From contig DISL01000037.1 in assembly GCA_002421845.1 (NCBI GenBank), forward strand, positions 1-64,000: a stretch of DNA of 64,000 nucleotides, given 5' to 3'. Origin of the DNA: Epsilonproteobacteria bacterium UBA6211. GTDB taxonomy: Bacteria > Campylobacterota > Campylobacteria > Campylobacterales > Arcobacteraceae. Below are positions 8,509 through 17,125 of the stretch, in pieces. The translations under genes and the position numbers were made by a program. The notes beneath the pieces are model-generated. The model had not been told where the DNA came from, ran no database searches, and saw only the letters and a list, made by a program, of their open reading frames with translations. Every line of letters begins with the position of its first letter. Position 1 is the first letter of the stretch.

Positions 8509-9801
8509 CTATTCCTTACTAAACTTGATACTTTCTATAAATGCTTCAACTCTTGTTTTGATTTGTCCAGAATCTTCCGGGGAATAATCAGACTCAATAG
8601 CTAAAAACGGTATTTTAGAATCTTGTAGTGCGGTTTTAACCAAAAATGATTCTACATTATAAGTGTGACAAAAAGACAACGTATAGTAAATAACACCGTC
8701 AGCTTGTTTATCTTTGACCATTTGTTTTATTTTTTCTATTCTTGCTTCATTTGGAGTAAAACAAGCACAGTCTATTTTTGCATATCTTTCTACCATTTTA
8801 TCAACTATTTCTTCATCACTCATAGTATCGTTTACTTCTATATTGTCTTTGAAATATCTATGACCTATACATGATTCTTCATTGATTATTGCAGCTCCGC
8901 TAGTTTCTACTATTTCGTGCAGTTTCCAGTTTGGTGCAGCAAAAGGAGTCCCAAGGATTATAAGTCTTAAGGAGTCTTTTTCAAATACGTTTATTTGATT
9001 TTCTACCCTTGCTTCAAGCTCATCGCAAAGAAGATTGAGGTGTCTTGTAAATCTCACAGGTTCATCTATAAAAGATATTTGCATCACAAATAGTGCATCT
9101 CTTCCGCTTATCGGTATATTTGTATTTGCTCTTAAATTATCGAGTCTTTGTAAAGCTTTTCTTTTTTCATTGATAACTTCTATTCCTGCTTTTAGTGAAG
9201 ATGCGTCAAGTTTGTTGCCTGTTACTTCTTCTATGTGAGTTTTGAAGTCCATTACCTCTTCTCTCCAAAGTCTTAAACTTTTAGTATCTTTTTTTTGAGG
9301 TATATGCATTATATGTACAGGGTGGTGCTTGTCTAAGATTTCCCATGTTTTTTTCTTTGCTTCACAAGTAGTTTCACCGTATATAAAAGTAGCTGATTGG
9401 GTATATCCACAGCTTTTTAGCATTTTAAATCCGTGAGCAGATTTGATAAGTGGACAGATGTTTCTTGGAAGTTCTTTTTCAGCTTCAGGTATAGAAGCAG
9501 GAGAACCGCTACAAAGCCCATAACAAGCTCCACCGGCACCTACAACCATCTCTTCAGGTACAAAAATACAAAATGTACCTACAAGTGGTTTGCCCTCTTT
9601 TTTGATTACATTTAGTTCTTTAATCCTTTTGGTTTGGAATCCATCCCAAAATTCATCAAAATATTTCATATTAAGTGGTCTGTTTTTTTGGCTTAAAAAT
9701 ACATCTTCATGTCTTTTTGAAGCACCTTCTAGCATTTTTGACAATCTTGGAACATCAATTTCTAATTCATTCCAAAGGTCTATATATTCTTGAGCAATCA
9801 T
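8509..9801 (-). CDS. Probable double-cubane cluster protein (HgdB/BcrC-like family)
   Basis: The 430-aa protein belongs to the 2-hydroxyacyl-CoA dehydratase D-component family. Ten cysteines are visible at C78, C93, C97, C116, C131, C146, C311, C345, C347 and C378, in contexts such as GGACYGLC, RNICPL and YGETTCEAK. True dehydratases and benzoyl-CoA reductases have two or more large subunits, whereas here one large subunit pairs with one activase. That is the layout of double-cubane [Fe8S9] proteins, whose characterised member reduces small molecules such as acetylene. Substrate here is unknown. Alternative: an orphan dehydratase. Confidence 0.72.
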   Translation of the reverse strand: MIAQEYIDLWNELEIDVPRLSKMLEGASKRHEDVFLSQKNRPLNMKYFDEFWDGFQTKRIKELNVIKKEGKPLVGTFCIFVPEEMVVGAGGACYGLCSGSPASIPEAEKELPRNICPLIKSAHGFKMLKSCGYTQSATFIYGETTCEAKKKTWEILDKHHPVHIMHIPQKKDTKSLRLWREEVMDFKTHIEEVTGNKLDASSLKAGIEVINEKRKALQRLDNLRANTNIPISGRDALFVMQISFIDEPVRFTRHLNLLCDELEARVENQINVFEKDSLRLIILGTPFAAPNWKLHEIVETSGAAIINEESCIGHRYFKDNIEVNDTMSDEEIVDKMVERYAKIDCACFTPNEARIEKIKQMVKDKQADGVIYYTLSFCHTYNVESFLVKTALQDSKIPFLAIESDYSPEDSGQIKTRVEAFIESIKFSKE

Positions 9802-9936
9802 CGTTTCTCCTAAATTAATAATTAGGATATGAGAAGTGATAGAGGAATCTATGCAGTCTAAACCTTAGACAATATCCAAAATGGTAAATATTTTTTTACC
9901 TTTTGTAATATTATCCGCAGTTTACTAAAAATCTGA

Positions 9937-10350
9937 TTAAATCATATAAGTGAAATTCTTGTAGTTGTTTGTATAGTCGTCTAGTTTTGAAAGTGGTACG
10001 TTAAATTGTTCTTTTACCCCTTGTTTTGCTTCATCCCAAAAAGAAAGTAGTTTACAATCACGGTTATTGCCAGTATCAAAGTCACAAATAGAGCCATCAA
10101 GAGCTTCTATGATTTCAAGAACAGTAATATCTTTTGCATCACGAGCCAAGACATACCCACCTTTAGCACCTCTGATACTTTTTAGGATATTTGCATTTTT
10201 TAGAATAAGTAGTATTTGTTCAAGATAATTTTGCGGTAAATCCATATTTTGAGCTATTGTTACGCTTTTTACCGCTTCATTTTGTTGATGCGTATATATG
10301 TAATAACTCGCGATAACACCGTAAACACCCTTTGTAGATATTCCAGCCAA
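9937..10350 (-). CDS. Rrf2 family transcriptional regulator
   Basis: The 137-aa protein has the Rrf2/IscR winged helix (residues 1-80), including the RGAKGGYVLARDAKDIT wing. Only two cysteines, in SICDF and RDCKLL, lie in the region where IscR carries three Fe-S ligands, so cluster binding is uncertain. It is encoded upstream of, and in the same direction as, the double-cubane protein genes. Control of those genes in response to Fe-S or redox state is inferred from position only. Confidence 0.87.
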   Translation of the reverse strand: MAGISTKGVYGVIASYYIYTHQQNEAVKSVTIAQNMDLPQNYLEQILLILKNANILKSIRGAKGGYVLARDAKDITVLEIIEALDGSICDFDTGNNRDCKLLSFWDEAKQGVKEQFNVPLSKLDDYTNNYKNFTYMI

Positions 10351-10409
10351 AACAACTCCTATGGATTAATATGAAGATATTCTATCAAAAATCTTGTTAA
10401 TTTGTACTT

Positions 10410-11426
10410 TTATGCTATAAAACCACCACCTAGTACTAAGTCATCTTTATAAATTACCAGTGCTTGACCTTTTGCTACACCAAATAAAGGCTCATATAAT
10501 TTTGCATATATCAAGTCCCCTTTTTTCTCCACATAAGCTTTTGTTTTTTTGCTTTTATATCTTGCTTTTACACTATACTCACCGTTTATAAAACCATCAT
10601 CTAAAGAGAAATTGACTGCTTTTATCTTATGTATCGCTAGTTCATCAAACAACCCTGCAGTTATACTGTTTTGTCTTGGATTGATTTTGAGTACATAGTG
10701 TGGCTCTTTTGCTAAAGGTACGTCAAATCCTCTCCTTTTACCTACCGTATAGTGCATATACCCTTTGTGTTTGCCTATTATTTCACCTTTTGAGTTTCTA
10801 ACATTTCCTGTTTTATTTACATCAAAATGGTATTTAAGTATATCGATATAATCATTATCCACAAAACATATCTCTTGTGATTCTTTGTAGGTTTGCGGAT
10901 GACTAAACCACTCCAATTTCTCAAAAGCCTCTTTTTTTACTTCGCTTTTATACATACCGCCTAGCGGGAATATGATTTTTTCTATCACATCTTTTTTGAG
11001 ACCAAACAAAAAATAGCTTTGGTCTTTTGTATCATCAAATGCCTCTTTTATATATCCGTCACCGGACAAAGCATAATGACCTGATGCAATCTTATCAAAG
11101 CCCATTTCAATAGCCTTTGCAAAAGCAAATCCAAATTTCATTCTTGGATTACAAACGGTACAAGGATTTGGGGTAAATCCGTTTTTGTATGAGGATATAA
11201 AATAGTTATATACCTCTTTTTCAAAAAGCTCCATAGCATCTAATACATGTATTTTGATGTTTAGATTTTTACCTATATTTTTTACGCTTTGTATATTTTC
11301 TTGGTGTTTTTTTTCGTCTTTATGAAGCTTTAGATAAAACCCCTCCACATCATATCCCTGTTTTTGCAACAAATACGCACTATATGCAGAGTCTATCCCA
11401 CCGCTTAGAAGTAATGCTACTTTCAT
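10410..11426 (-). CDS. mnmA: tRNA-specific 2-thiouridylase MnmA
   Basis: MnmA adenylates and then thiolates U34 of Lys, Glu and Gln tRNAs. The PP-loop LLLSGGIDSA is at residues 5-14. The catalytic cysteine pair is in NPCTVC and in QEICFVD, and the C-terminal tRNA-recognition barrel is present (338 aa). It is the third gene of a minus-strand operon with metY and a small exported protein, with 2-bp gaps. The sequence is somewhat divergent in the P-loop, so a MnmA-like paralogue is possible. Confidence 0.83.
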   Translation of the reverse strand: MKVALLLSGGIDSAYSAYLLQKQGYDVEGFYLKLHKDEKKHQENIQSVKNIGKNLNIKIHVLDAMELFEKEVYNYFISSYKNGFTPNPCTVCNPRMKFGFAFAKAIEMGFDKIASGHYALSGDGYIKEAFDDTKDQSYFLFGLKKDVIEKIIFPLGGMYKSEVKKEAFEKLEWFSHPQTYKESQEICFVDNDYIDILKYHFDVNKTGNVRNSKGEIIGKHKGYMHYTVGKRRGFDVPLAKEPHYVLKINPRQNSITAGLFDELAIHKIKAVNFSLDDGFINGEYSVKARYKSKKTKAYVEKKGDLIYAKLYEPLFGVAKGQALVIYKDDLVLGGGFIA

Positions 11427-11428
11427 GG

Positions 11429-11743
11429 CTAGTTACCGCAACTTGGTACTACATCACTATCTTTTGCGTAATATATACAAAAAGCCTCAAGATGAGTTAA
11501 TACTTCATTATCTATTCCATGTTTAGAAAGTTTCAAATCCTCAAAAAACAACTCTCCTTTGTTTTCAAATTTCTTTTGCCACTCTTGTTTTGTAAATTGT
11601 TTCGTAAAAACAGCACCGTTTACACCTGTTTGAATAGCAATAAAATATTTATAATAAATCTGACCTTTATAAGGGTCTCCCAAAAAACTGTTTGCGTATG
11701 TCATTTGAGCCAATATCACACATATAAAACAAAACTTTCTCAT
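11429..11743 (-). CDS. Small exported cytochrome-c-like protein without haem motif
   Basis: The 104-aa protein has a signal peptide (residues 1-17). Its core resembles small class I cytochromes c of Campylobacterota in the segments GQIYYKY, NGAVFTKQFTKQEW and NKGELF. However the expected CxxCH haem-binding site is replaced by residues around FIAIQTG, with no cysteines there. It is probably a periplasmic protein that has lost haem binding; its two late cysteines could form a disulfide. It lies between metY and mnmA in one operon. No function can be assigned. Confidence 0.6.
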   Translation of the reverse strand: MRKFCFICVILAQMTYANSFLGDPYKGQIYYKYFIAIQTGVNGAVFTKQFTKQEWQKKFENKGELFFEDLKLSKHGIDNEVLTHLEAFCIYYAKDSDVVPSCGN

Positions 11744-11744
11744 A

Positions 11745-12971
11745 TCATATCTCCTTTAGTGCTTGAGTTAAATCTTCTATCAAATCGCTTATATCTTCAA
11801 TCCCTACAGAAAGCCTCAAAGTCCCTTCTCTTAGACCAAAGCTTTGTTTTTGTTCTGCAGTATATTCTGAATAGATAGTATGATAAGGGGCTATTATAAG
11901 ACTTTTATTGTCTTGAATATTTGTACTTCTTCTTACAAGTTTCAATCTATCCATCAAGCCGTAAGCTTGTGCTTTGTCTTCCAAATCAAAGGTCAAAATT
12001 GACCCTGGAAATAAAAAATACTCCTTAGCCAAATCATAATAATGGTTCTCTTTTAGCAAAGGGTAATTAACGCTTTTTACTTTTTTGTGGTCATACAAAA
12101 AATAAGCTAGTTCTCTTATATTTTCTTTTGTTCTATCTGCTCTAAGAGCCAAAGTTTCGAGACCAAGTGATAGCATATAGGCACTTTGAGGACTAAGTGA
12201 CGAGCCTATATTTCTAAATGTTTGTTTTTTCAATTTTGCTATAAAGGCATTTTGTCCGAATTTATCATAAAACTTATTTAGATGTGGATATTTACTCCAC
12301 TCAAAAGTGCCGTTGTCTATGATAAGTCCACCCACTACCGTACCGCCACCTGAAATATATTTGGTAGCAGAGAGTAAATCTATATCAATACCGTATTTTT
12401 TGGAATCAAAAAGATAAAACGGTGTCATTGTCGTATCTGCTATCAAGACTATATTATGCTTTTTGGCTATTTGACTAAGAGCATTTATATCCGGTATTAT
12501 CAGTTCAGGGTTGCTTATGGTTTCAAAAAATATAATCTTTGTCTTTTCATCTATATTGGCTTCTACACAATCTTGACTAGTTATGTCAACATACCTTACA
12601 TCTATCCCAAAATCTACCAATGTATTTTGGAAAAAAGACAAGGTATGACCAAATAATTTATTGGTTGTTATTATATTGTCACCGCTTTTTAAAAGTGCAA
12701 AAAAAGTGTTTGAAATAGCAGCCATACCGCTAGAAGTAGCAACTACTCCTTGAGAATCGGTGATATGTTTTACTTTGTTTTCTAGTTCCTCTACCGTTGG
12801 ATTTGAAGCTCTACTATAGGTATGACCTGCTTTTTTACCTGTAAATACATCTTCAAGCTCTTGAGCCGTCTCATATTCAAATGCGGCATTTTGGTATATA
12901 GGTACTCGTAAAGAGCCGTAAATATCGCTTTTTGGATATTTGGTATGTAACGCTTTTGTTGTATATTTCAT
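11745..12971 (-). CDS. metY: O-acetylhomoserine sulfhydrylase/cystathionine gamma-synthase family
   Basis: This is a PLP enzyme of the Cys/Met metabolism family that makes homocysteine from an activated homoserine and sulfide, or cystathionine. The PLP lysine lies in LLSATKYISGGG near residue 208, and the SSGMAAISN and YSRASNPT blocks are typical. The length of 408 aa and the GGLIIDNG insert favour O-acetylhomoserine sulfhydrylase over MetB. It heads an operon with a near-consensus sigma70 promoter at 12996-13024. The exact acyl-homoserine substrate cannot be read from the sequence. Confidence 0.82.
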   Translation of the reverse strand: MKYTTKALHTKYPKSDIYGSLRVPIYQNAAFEYETAQELEDVFTGKKAGHTYSRASNPTVEELENKVKHITDSQGVVATSSGMAAISNTFFALLKSGDNIITTNKLFGHTLSFFQNTLVDFGIDVRYVDITSQDCVEANIDEKTKIIFFETISNPELIIPDINALSQIAKKHNIVLIADTTMTPFYLFDSKKYGIDIDLLSATKYISGGGTVVGGLIIDNGTFEWSKYPHLNKFYDKFGQNAFIAKLKKQTFRNIGSSLSPQSAYMLSLGLETLALRADRTKENIRELAYFLYDHKKVKSVNYPLLKENHYYDLAKEYFLFPGSILTFDLEDKAQAYGLMDRLKLVRRSTNIQDNKSLIIAPYHTIYSEYTAEQKQSFGLREGTLRLSVGIEDISDLIEDLTQALKEI

Positions 12972-12995
12972 TAGATTCCTTTCTAAATTTTTGTA

Positions 12996-13024
12996 ATTAT
13001 ATCAAAGTTGACAAATTCTGTCAA
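12996..13024 (-). promoter_or_regulatory. Consensus sigma70 promoter of metY operon
   Basis: On the minus strand TTGACA (13024-13019) is followed by a 17-bp spacer and TATAAT (13001-12996), a perfect -35/-10 match 25 bp upstream of the metY ATG. The palindrome TTGACA-N5-TGTCAA at 13008-13024 covers the -35 box and upstream spacer, and could be an operator acting on both divergent genes. Confidence 0.8.
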
Positions 13025-13029
13025 GATAC

Positions 13030-13058
13030 TTGACATTGATTTTAAAATATGTTAAGAT
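13030..13058 (+). promoter_or_regulatory. Sigma70 promoter of fccB
   Basis: TTGACA (13030-13035), a 17-bp spacer and TAAGAT (13053-13058) lie 25 bp upstream of the fccB ATG. It diverges from the metY promoter, and the 17-bp palindrome at 13008-13024 lies immediately upstream. Confidence 0.7.
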
Positions 13059-13083
13059 TCCAAAAATTCAATGAGGAGACCAA

Positions 13084-14415
13084 ATGGATAGACGAGATTT
13101 ATTTAAGCTCGGATTTCTTAGCACTACCGTAGCCCTTGGTAGTGCTTATGCAAATCCAATAAAAGAGCAACAAGTATTAAGTACAAATACTTTAAACAAA
13201 GTACAAAATAAAAAAAGGGTGATTATAATAGGTGCAGGTTTTGCAGGACTTAGCGTAGCAAAAAGTATCAGACTATTAGGTGATAAATCAAGCGAGATTT
13301 TAGTGTTTGATGCTAGAAATGTTTTTGCTTCATGCCCATATAGTAACCTTTATTTAGGTGGAGTTGACGGTGTGAAATATGAAGATTTACTTTTCTCGCC
13401 CCTTGAACCTGCTCACAAATACGGTTATCAAGTAGTTAGCGATAAAGTAGTGTCCATAGATAAATCAAGAAAAATTATCTCAACTTTAAAAGGTGACTAT
13501 GAATACTCATATTTGGTTATTGCTACAGGTATAGAGTATGATTATTCAACCTATGGATTGGACGATACAAAAGCACTTTTATGCCAAAGTTTGTATCCTG
13601 CAAGTTATAGCGGTGGTAGCGAACAACTAAGCTTAAAGAAAAAAATAGAAAATTTCAAAGGGGGTACTTTTGTCATAACGGTACCAAAGGGAGCTTATAG
13701 ATGTCCTCCTGCACCTTATGAAAGAGCTAGTTTGATAGCAAATTATTTCAAAACTCATAAAATAAAAGCAAAAGTAGTAGTTATTGACCCTCGAGAAAAA
13801 CCGACTACGAAAGCAAAAGGGTTTTTAAAGGCATTTAATGAACTTTACAAAGATTATATAGAGTATTTGCCTACAAGTAATATTACCGATATTGATTTGG
13901 AAAATAAAGCTATAAAATTTGATACTTTTGATATAAATGCAAAAAAATTTGTTACAAAAACTATTAATTTTGACGATGCAAATATCATCCCGTCAAACAA
14001 AGCTACAAGTTTATTAAAAAACAGCGGTTTAGAGGTCACTAGCGACGGTTGGGGTAGGGTAAAGACACCGAGTTTTCAAAGTCTAAACGATGAGTTTATA
14101 TATATTGTGGGTGATGTTTTAGGGGAATATCCATTTCCAAAAAGTGCCCAAATGGCAAATTCGTGCGGAGTAATATTAGGGGAGCATTTGGCAAAAATCC
14201 TAAACGGTCAAAATCCAAATTTCGGTGAAAAACTCCCGGGTAACGTATGTTATTCGATGGTAAGTAGCACTGCGGCTATAGCTGTGACCCATCAGGCTTA
14301 TTTTAGTGACGGCAAAGTAGGTGTAAATGCAGAACTTTTTGAAGACGCTGATAATGCCACTGCAATAGCTACAAAAAATTGGTATTTCGGTATCACGAGC
14401 AATATATTTGAATAG
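13084..14415 (+). CDS. fccB: Sulfide dehydrogenase flavoprotein subunit (FccB-like), Tat-exported
   Basis: FccB-like flavoproteins oxidise sulfide in the periplasm and pass electrons to a cytochrome c. The 443-aa protein starts with a twin-arginine signal (DRRDLFKLGF, then a hydrophobic stretch to about residue 24). The FAD fold follows (VIIIGAGFAGLS), with cysteine contexts FASCPYSN and YRCPPAPYE and the C-terminal FCSD-type domain. No cytochrome subunit gene is adjacent. A DUF2892 membrane protein and nifV follow on the same strand. Sulfide:quinone reductase is the alternative, but the Tat signal and C-terminal domain favour FccB. Confidence 0.82.
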   Translation: MDRRDLFKLGFLSTTVALGSAYANPIKEQQVLSTNTLNKVQNKKRVIIIGAGFAGLSVAKSIRLLGDKSSEILVFDARNVFASCPYSNLYLGGVDGVKYEDLLFSPLEPAHKYGYQVVSDKVVSIDKSRKIISTLKGDYEYSYLVIATGIEYDYSTYGLDDTKALLCQSLYPASYSGGSEQLSLKKKIENFKGGTFVITVPKGAYRCPPAPYERASLIANYFKTHKIKAKVVVIDPREKPTTKAKGFLKAFNELYKDYIEYLPTSNITDIDLENKAIKFDTFDINAKKFVTKTINFDDANIIPSNKATSLLKNSGLEVTSDGWGRVKTPSFQSLNDEFIYIVGDVLGEYPFPKSAQMANSCGVILGEHLAKILNGQNPNFGEKLPGNVCYSMVSSTAAIAVTHQAYFSDGKVGVNAELFEDADNATAIATKNWYFGITSNIFE

Positions 14416-14423
14416 GATGATTT

Positions 14424-14597
14424 ATGACTTGCAGTATCAAAAAACCAAACAAAACTATTCGCATAATCGTAGGGATAGTTATCCTTTTAGTCGGGGTTTA
14501 TTTTGAGAGTTTTTGGGGACTTATAGGTCTTGTTCCTATAGGTTTTGCCATCTTTGGATATTGTCCGATATGTAGTTTGGCAAACAAAAGAATTTAA
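14424..14597 (+). CDS. DUF2892 (YgaP-type) inner-membrane protein
   Basis: This 57-aa frame encodes a small protein with two hydrophobic segments (about residues 13-27 and 31-45). It starts MTCSIKKPNKT and ends GYCPICSLAN, matching the DUF2892 family, the membrane part of YgaP. The start lies 8 bp after fccB behind GGATG. Family members occur near sulfur genes, and the CPxC end might bind metal or persulfide; that is inference. It overlaps the over-long open frame in front of nifV and argues for the downstream nifV start. Confidence 0.75.
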   Translation: MTCSIKKPNKTIRIIVGIVILLVGVYFESFWGLIGLVPIGFAIFGYCPICSLANKRI

Positions 14598-14649
14598 CGG
14601 AATATTTCTTGCATTACCGCTTATAAAGCTATTTTATAGGCGGTGTGCT

Positions 14650-15756
14650 ATGGCTATAATCAACGATACAACCTTACGTGACGGCGAACAAGCCCCTTAT
14701 GTAGCATTTAATACAAACGAAAAACTACAAATAGCAAAATTACTTTATGAAAACGGTGTCGATGAGCTTGAGATAGGTATTCCTGCTATGGGCAAAAAAG
14801 AGCAAAACGACATCAAAGAACTTTTAGCCCTTAATCTTCCTTTACGTATGATGAGTTGGAACAGGGCTGTTATAAGTGATTTGGAACATTCCTTAGAGTG
14901 CGGTGTACAAGCCGTAGATTTATCCATACCCGTATCAAAAACACTTATAGACATCAAATACCGTGGACAAATAGATAAAATCTTCCAAAATCTCGAAGCT
15001 ACTATCTCTTTGGCAAAAAAAGAGGGACTTTTCGTATGTATAGGTGCAGAAGATAGCTCACGGGCTGATTTGGGATTTTTAAAAGAGATTATTTTATTTG
15101 CAAAAACTCTAGGAGCTGATAGATTTAGATATTGCGATACCATAGGGATTTTGACCCCTATTAAAACTTATCAAGTCATCTCAATTCTCAAAGATACAAG
15201 CGATATAGAAATAGAGATGCATACACACAATGACTTCGGTATGGCAACAGCCAATGCAATAGCAGGTTTTGAAGCAGGAGCAAATAGCATAAATACTACC
15301 GTCATAGGTCTTGGCGAAAGGGCTGGAAATGCAAGTTTTGAGCAGGTTTTGATGAGCCTAAAAGAGCAGTTCAAAGAAAAAAGAGAGATACACCCTGACA
15401 AACTAAAAGAGCTTGTAGGATATGTATCTTTGTGTGCAAACAAACCTTTGGGGGATTATATGCCTATAGTGGGCAAAAATATCTTTGCTCACGAAAGCGG
15501 TATTCATGCAAACGGAATGATAAAAAACGACTTGGCATACGAGCCTTTTAGTCCACAAAGCGTAGGACTCAAAAGGGATTTTCCCATAGGTAAACACAGC
15601 GGTACAAGCACATTGAAATATCACCTTCAAAATTGCGGACTAGAAGTAGATACTTCCAAACTCCAAAACCTTATAGAAAACGTAAGAGATATAGTAACAA
15701 GACGTAAAAAAGTTTTGGATTTAAAAGAACTAAAAGAGCTTTATTTATGTATGTAA
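14650..15756 (+). CDS. nifV: Homocitrate synthase NifV
   Basis: NifV condenses acetyl-CoA and 2-oxoglutarate to homocitrate, the organic ligand of FeMo-co. The 368-aa protein begins MAIINDTTLRDGEQAPYV, the conserved start of the DRE-TIM metallolyase barrel. The metal-binding HTHNDFG, the GLGERAGN segment and HESGIHANG are all present. The frame is open from 14545, but the upstream part overlaps the DUF2892 gene, so the ATG at 14650 is chosen. The end overlaps the next gene by 10 bp. No sigma54 site is visible upstream. Confidence 0.93.
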   Translation: MAIINDTTLRDGEQAPYVAFNTNEKLQIAKLLYENGVDELEIGIPAMGKKEQNDIKELLALNLPLRMMSWNRAVISDLEHSLECGVQAVDLSIPVSKTLIDIKYRGQIDKIFQNLEATISLAKKEGLFVCIGAEDSSRADLGFLKEIILFAKTLGADRFRYCDTIGILTPIKTYQVISILKDTSDIEIEMHTHNDFGMATANAIAGFEAGANSINTTVIGLGERAGNASFEQVLMSLKEQFKEKREIHPDKLKELVGYVSLCANKPLGDYMPIVGKNIFAHESGIHANGMIKNDLAYEPFSPQSVGLKRDFPIGKHSGTSTLKYHLQNCGLEVDTSKLQNLIENVRDIVTRRKKVLDLKELKELYLCM

Positions 15757-16532
15757 GATGGCTGAAACTTGACTTCTTTGAGCAAATTAAAGACTCATTG
15801 GGACTTGATAATCATATCATATCCAAAAGTATAGAACACTCTCCGCATTTATGTTTTTACGTAGTCGATGAGAAGAATAATTTTTTGGGTTTTATTTGTG
15901 GATATGAGTTTGAAAATAACGTAAGCATTACGGCACTCTTTGCAAAAAGTGATGATGCAAAGATAAAATTACTAAAAAGCTTAATCCAATGTGTACATAA
16001 TAAATCCCTACAGACTATAATCCCTATTAGTGATTTTGAGTTATTCGGTAGTTTGGGATTTGAAAAATATACCGATGTATTGGGCTATGTATCAAGCGGT
16101 AGGGCAGTGGCTTTTAATTTTACAACCAATCACGCAAAAGAGGTAAATAACCCAAACTTTTTTCAAATAGCTTACAAACTAAACAAAAAAATAGTTGGTG
16201 ATGATTTGTATGATTATACGTCACGTGATATGAATTCAAGCTCATCACTCAATCTTGCCACCAATTACGGGTATTTACACTCTCGTGCTTTAAACAAAGA
16301 TATTATTATATCCCCTTTTTTTGTGGAAGATATGAATTATATGGATGCGGAAAAACTTCTTCGCGGAGTTTTGCACTATAGGGGGCTTAAAAAACTAAAA
16401 GCTTATATCCCTGATATTGCAGAGATTAAAGAGCTTTTTGAGTCTTATAAATTTGAGCAAAAAGAGAAGCTTGTATATGTATATATGGGCGAGAAACCAA
16501 AAATCAAGTTGGATAATGTATATGGGTTTTAG
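15747..16532 (+). CDS. GNAT-like acetyltransferase domain protein downstream of nifV
   Basis: The 261-aa protein resembles two-domain GNAT-like proteins. An N-terminal region (about 1-120) contains an ENNFLGFICGYEF-type beta hairpin and GSLGFEKY, typical of GNAT folds. A C-terminal region (about 160-255) shows no motif I could name. It overlaps nifV by 10 bp and is surely cotranscribed. Its substrate is unknown. A role linked to nitrogen fixation is suggested only by position. Confidence 0.6.
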   Translation: MYVRWLKLDFFEQIKDSLGLDNHIISKSIEHSPHLCFYVVDEKNNFLGFICGYEFENNVSITALFAKSDDAKIKLLKSLIQCVHNKSLQTIIPISDFELFGSLGFEKYTDVLGYVSSGRAVAFNFTTNHAKEVNNPNFFQIAYKLNKKIVGDDLYDYTSRDMNSSSSLNLATNYGYLHSRALNKDIIISPFFVEDMNYMDAEKLLRGVLHYRGLKKLKAYIPDIAEIKELFESYKFEQKEKLVYVYMGEKPKIKLDNVYGF

Positions 16533-16563
16533 GTGGTAGATGGCAGAGAACAGGTGGTAGTTA
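16528..16563 (+). repeat. Reiterated AGGTGGTAG-type tract
   Basis: The junction between the GNAT-like gene and the DUF683 gene carries AGGTGGTAG twice, separated by a degenerate GGCAGAGAAC unit. It has the same design (reiterated 8-9-bp units) as the tracts at later nif junctions but a different sequence. Confidence 0.5.
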
Positions 16564-16604
16564 AAGCTTAGTATATTATTAATTTTTAAGAAGAAGGAGT
16601 AAAA

Positions 16605-16793
16605 ATGGATCAAACGGAATTAAAAAAAGAACACGCAAGATTAAAAAGATTGGCTGTAGAAATAGCAGGTCAAATACATGATATAGTAGAAGATACTTTG
16701 TGGAGTGAATATGAACAACTCCCTATTTTGTCGGCAAAAGTAGTAGAATCCGTAAAAGAGGCGAATGATTTTAAAAAAGAGAATGGATTGTAG
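16605..16793 (+). CDS. DUF683/CCE_0567-type nitrogen-fixation small protein
   Basis: This 62-aa helical protein (LKKEHARLKRLAVEIAGQIHDIVEDTLW...) matches the Rop-like DUF683/CCE_0567 family. Members are encoded next to nifX in many diazotrophs and form small helical bundles. A good ribosome-binding site, AAGGAG, precedes the ATG. Here the gene lies between the GNAT-like gene and a BFD-like Fe-S protein gene. Its biochemical role is unknown; a helper role in FeMo-co handling is the usual inference. Confidence 0.82.
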   Translation: MDQTELKKEHARLKRLAVEIAGQIHDIVEDTLWSEYEQLPILSAKVVESVKEANDFKKENGL

Positions 16794-16795
16794 GT

Positions 16796-16870
16796 AGTAT
16801 ATTGGTATATTGGTATATTGGTATATTGGTGGGCTTTTCTTACCAATAACCAATTACTAATTACCAATAC
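16796..16870 (+). repeat. ATTGGTAT-type reiterated inverted repeat (hairpin)
   Basis: The left arm is four near-copies of the octamer ATTGGTAT. After a short spacer the right arm has degenerate complementary units (ACCAATAACCAATTACT, ATTACCAAT). The RNA would form a long imperfect stem. It lies between the DUF683 gene and the BFD-like gene. Related units occur at 54677-54765 and 56205-56275. Confidence 0.8.
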
Positions 16871-16888
16871 ACGAACAAGAGGTATAGA

Positions 16889-17125
16889 ATGCAAATAGAA
16901 CATATAGAAACTCTCGGTGACACAGTTATTTGTGATTGTTCGGAAACATCCATAAAAGATGCTATAGAAATACTACAACACACGGACCTCCCATACCCAA
17001 AAGCAAAAAAACTAGTCACCAAATGCTCCCGTACTTGTTGTGACAAACCTCTACGCTTACTTTTCAATATGGTCGAATTTGGAAAATTTGACTTAAACGA
17101 AGTAGTCTTTCTTATAAAAAAATAA
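16889..17125 (+). CDS. Small cysteine-rich protein, BFD-like [2Fe-2S] candidate
   Basis: The 78-aa protein has C15 and C17 in VICDCSETSIKDAIEI, and C46, C50 and C51 in KCSRTCCDKP. The CxC-N~30-C-N3-4-C spacing and the S/T-x3-IxDAI helix resemble the BFD-like [2Fe-2S] domain that also forms the middle part of NifU. It sits just upstream of nifH. I infer an electron-transfer or cluster-assembly role. A zinc-binding protein is the alternative. Confidence 0.55.
   Translation: MQIEHIETLGDTVICDCSETSIKDAIEILQHTDLPYPKAKKLVTKCSRTCCDKPLRLLFNMVEFGKFDLNEVVFLIKK

Noticed and set aside
14545..14649. Longer nifV start at 14545
   Set aside because: The extra 35 residues overlap the DUF2892 gene and are unlike NifV; the conserved protein begins at the ATG at 14650.
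16796..16870. Octamer tracts as CRISPR repeats
   Set aside because: Units are 7-9 bp, contiguous and degenerate, with no spacers and no cas genes.
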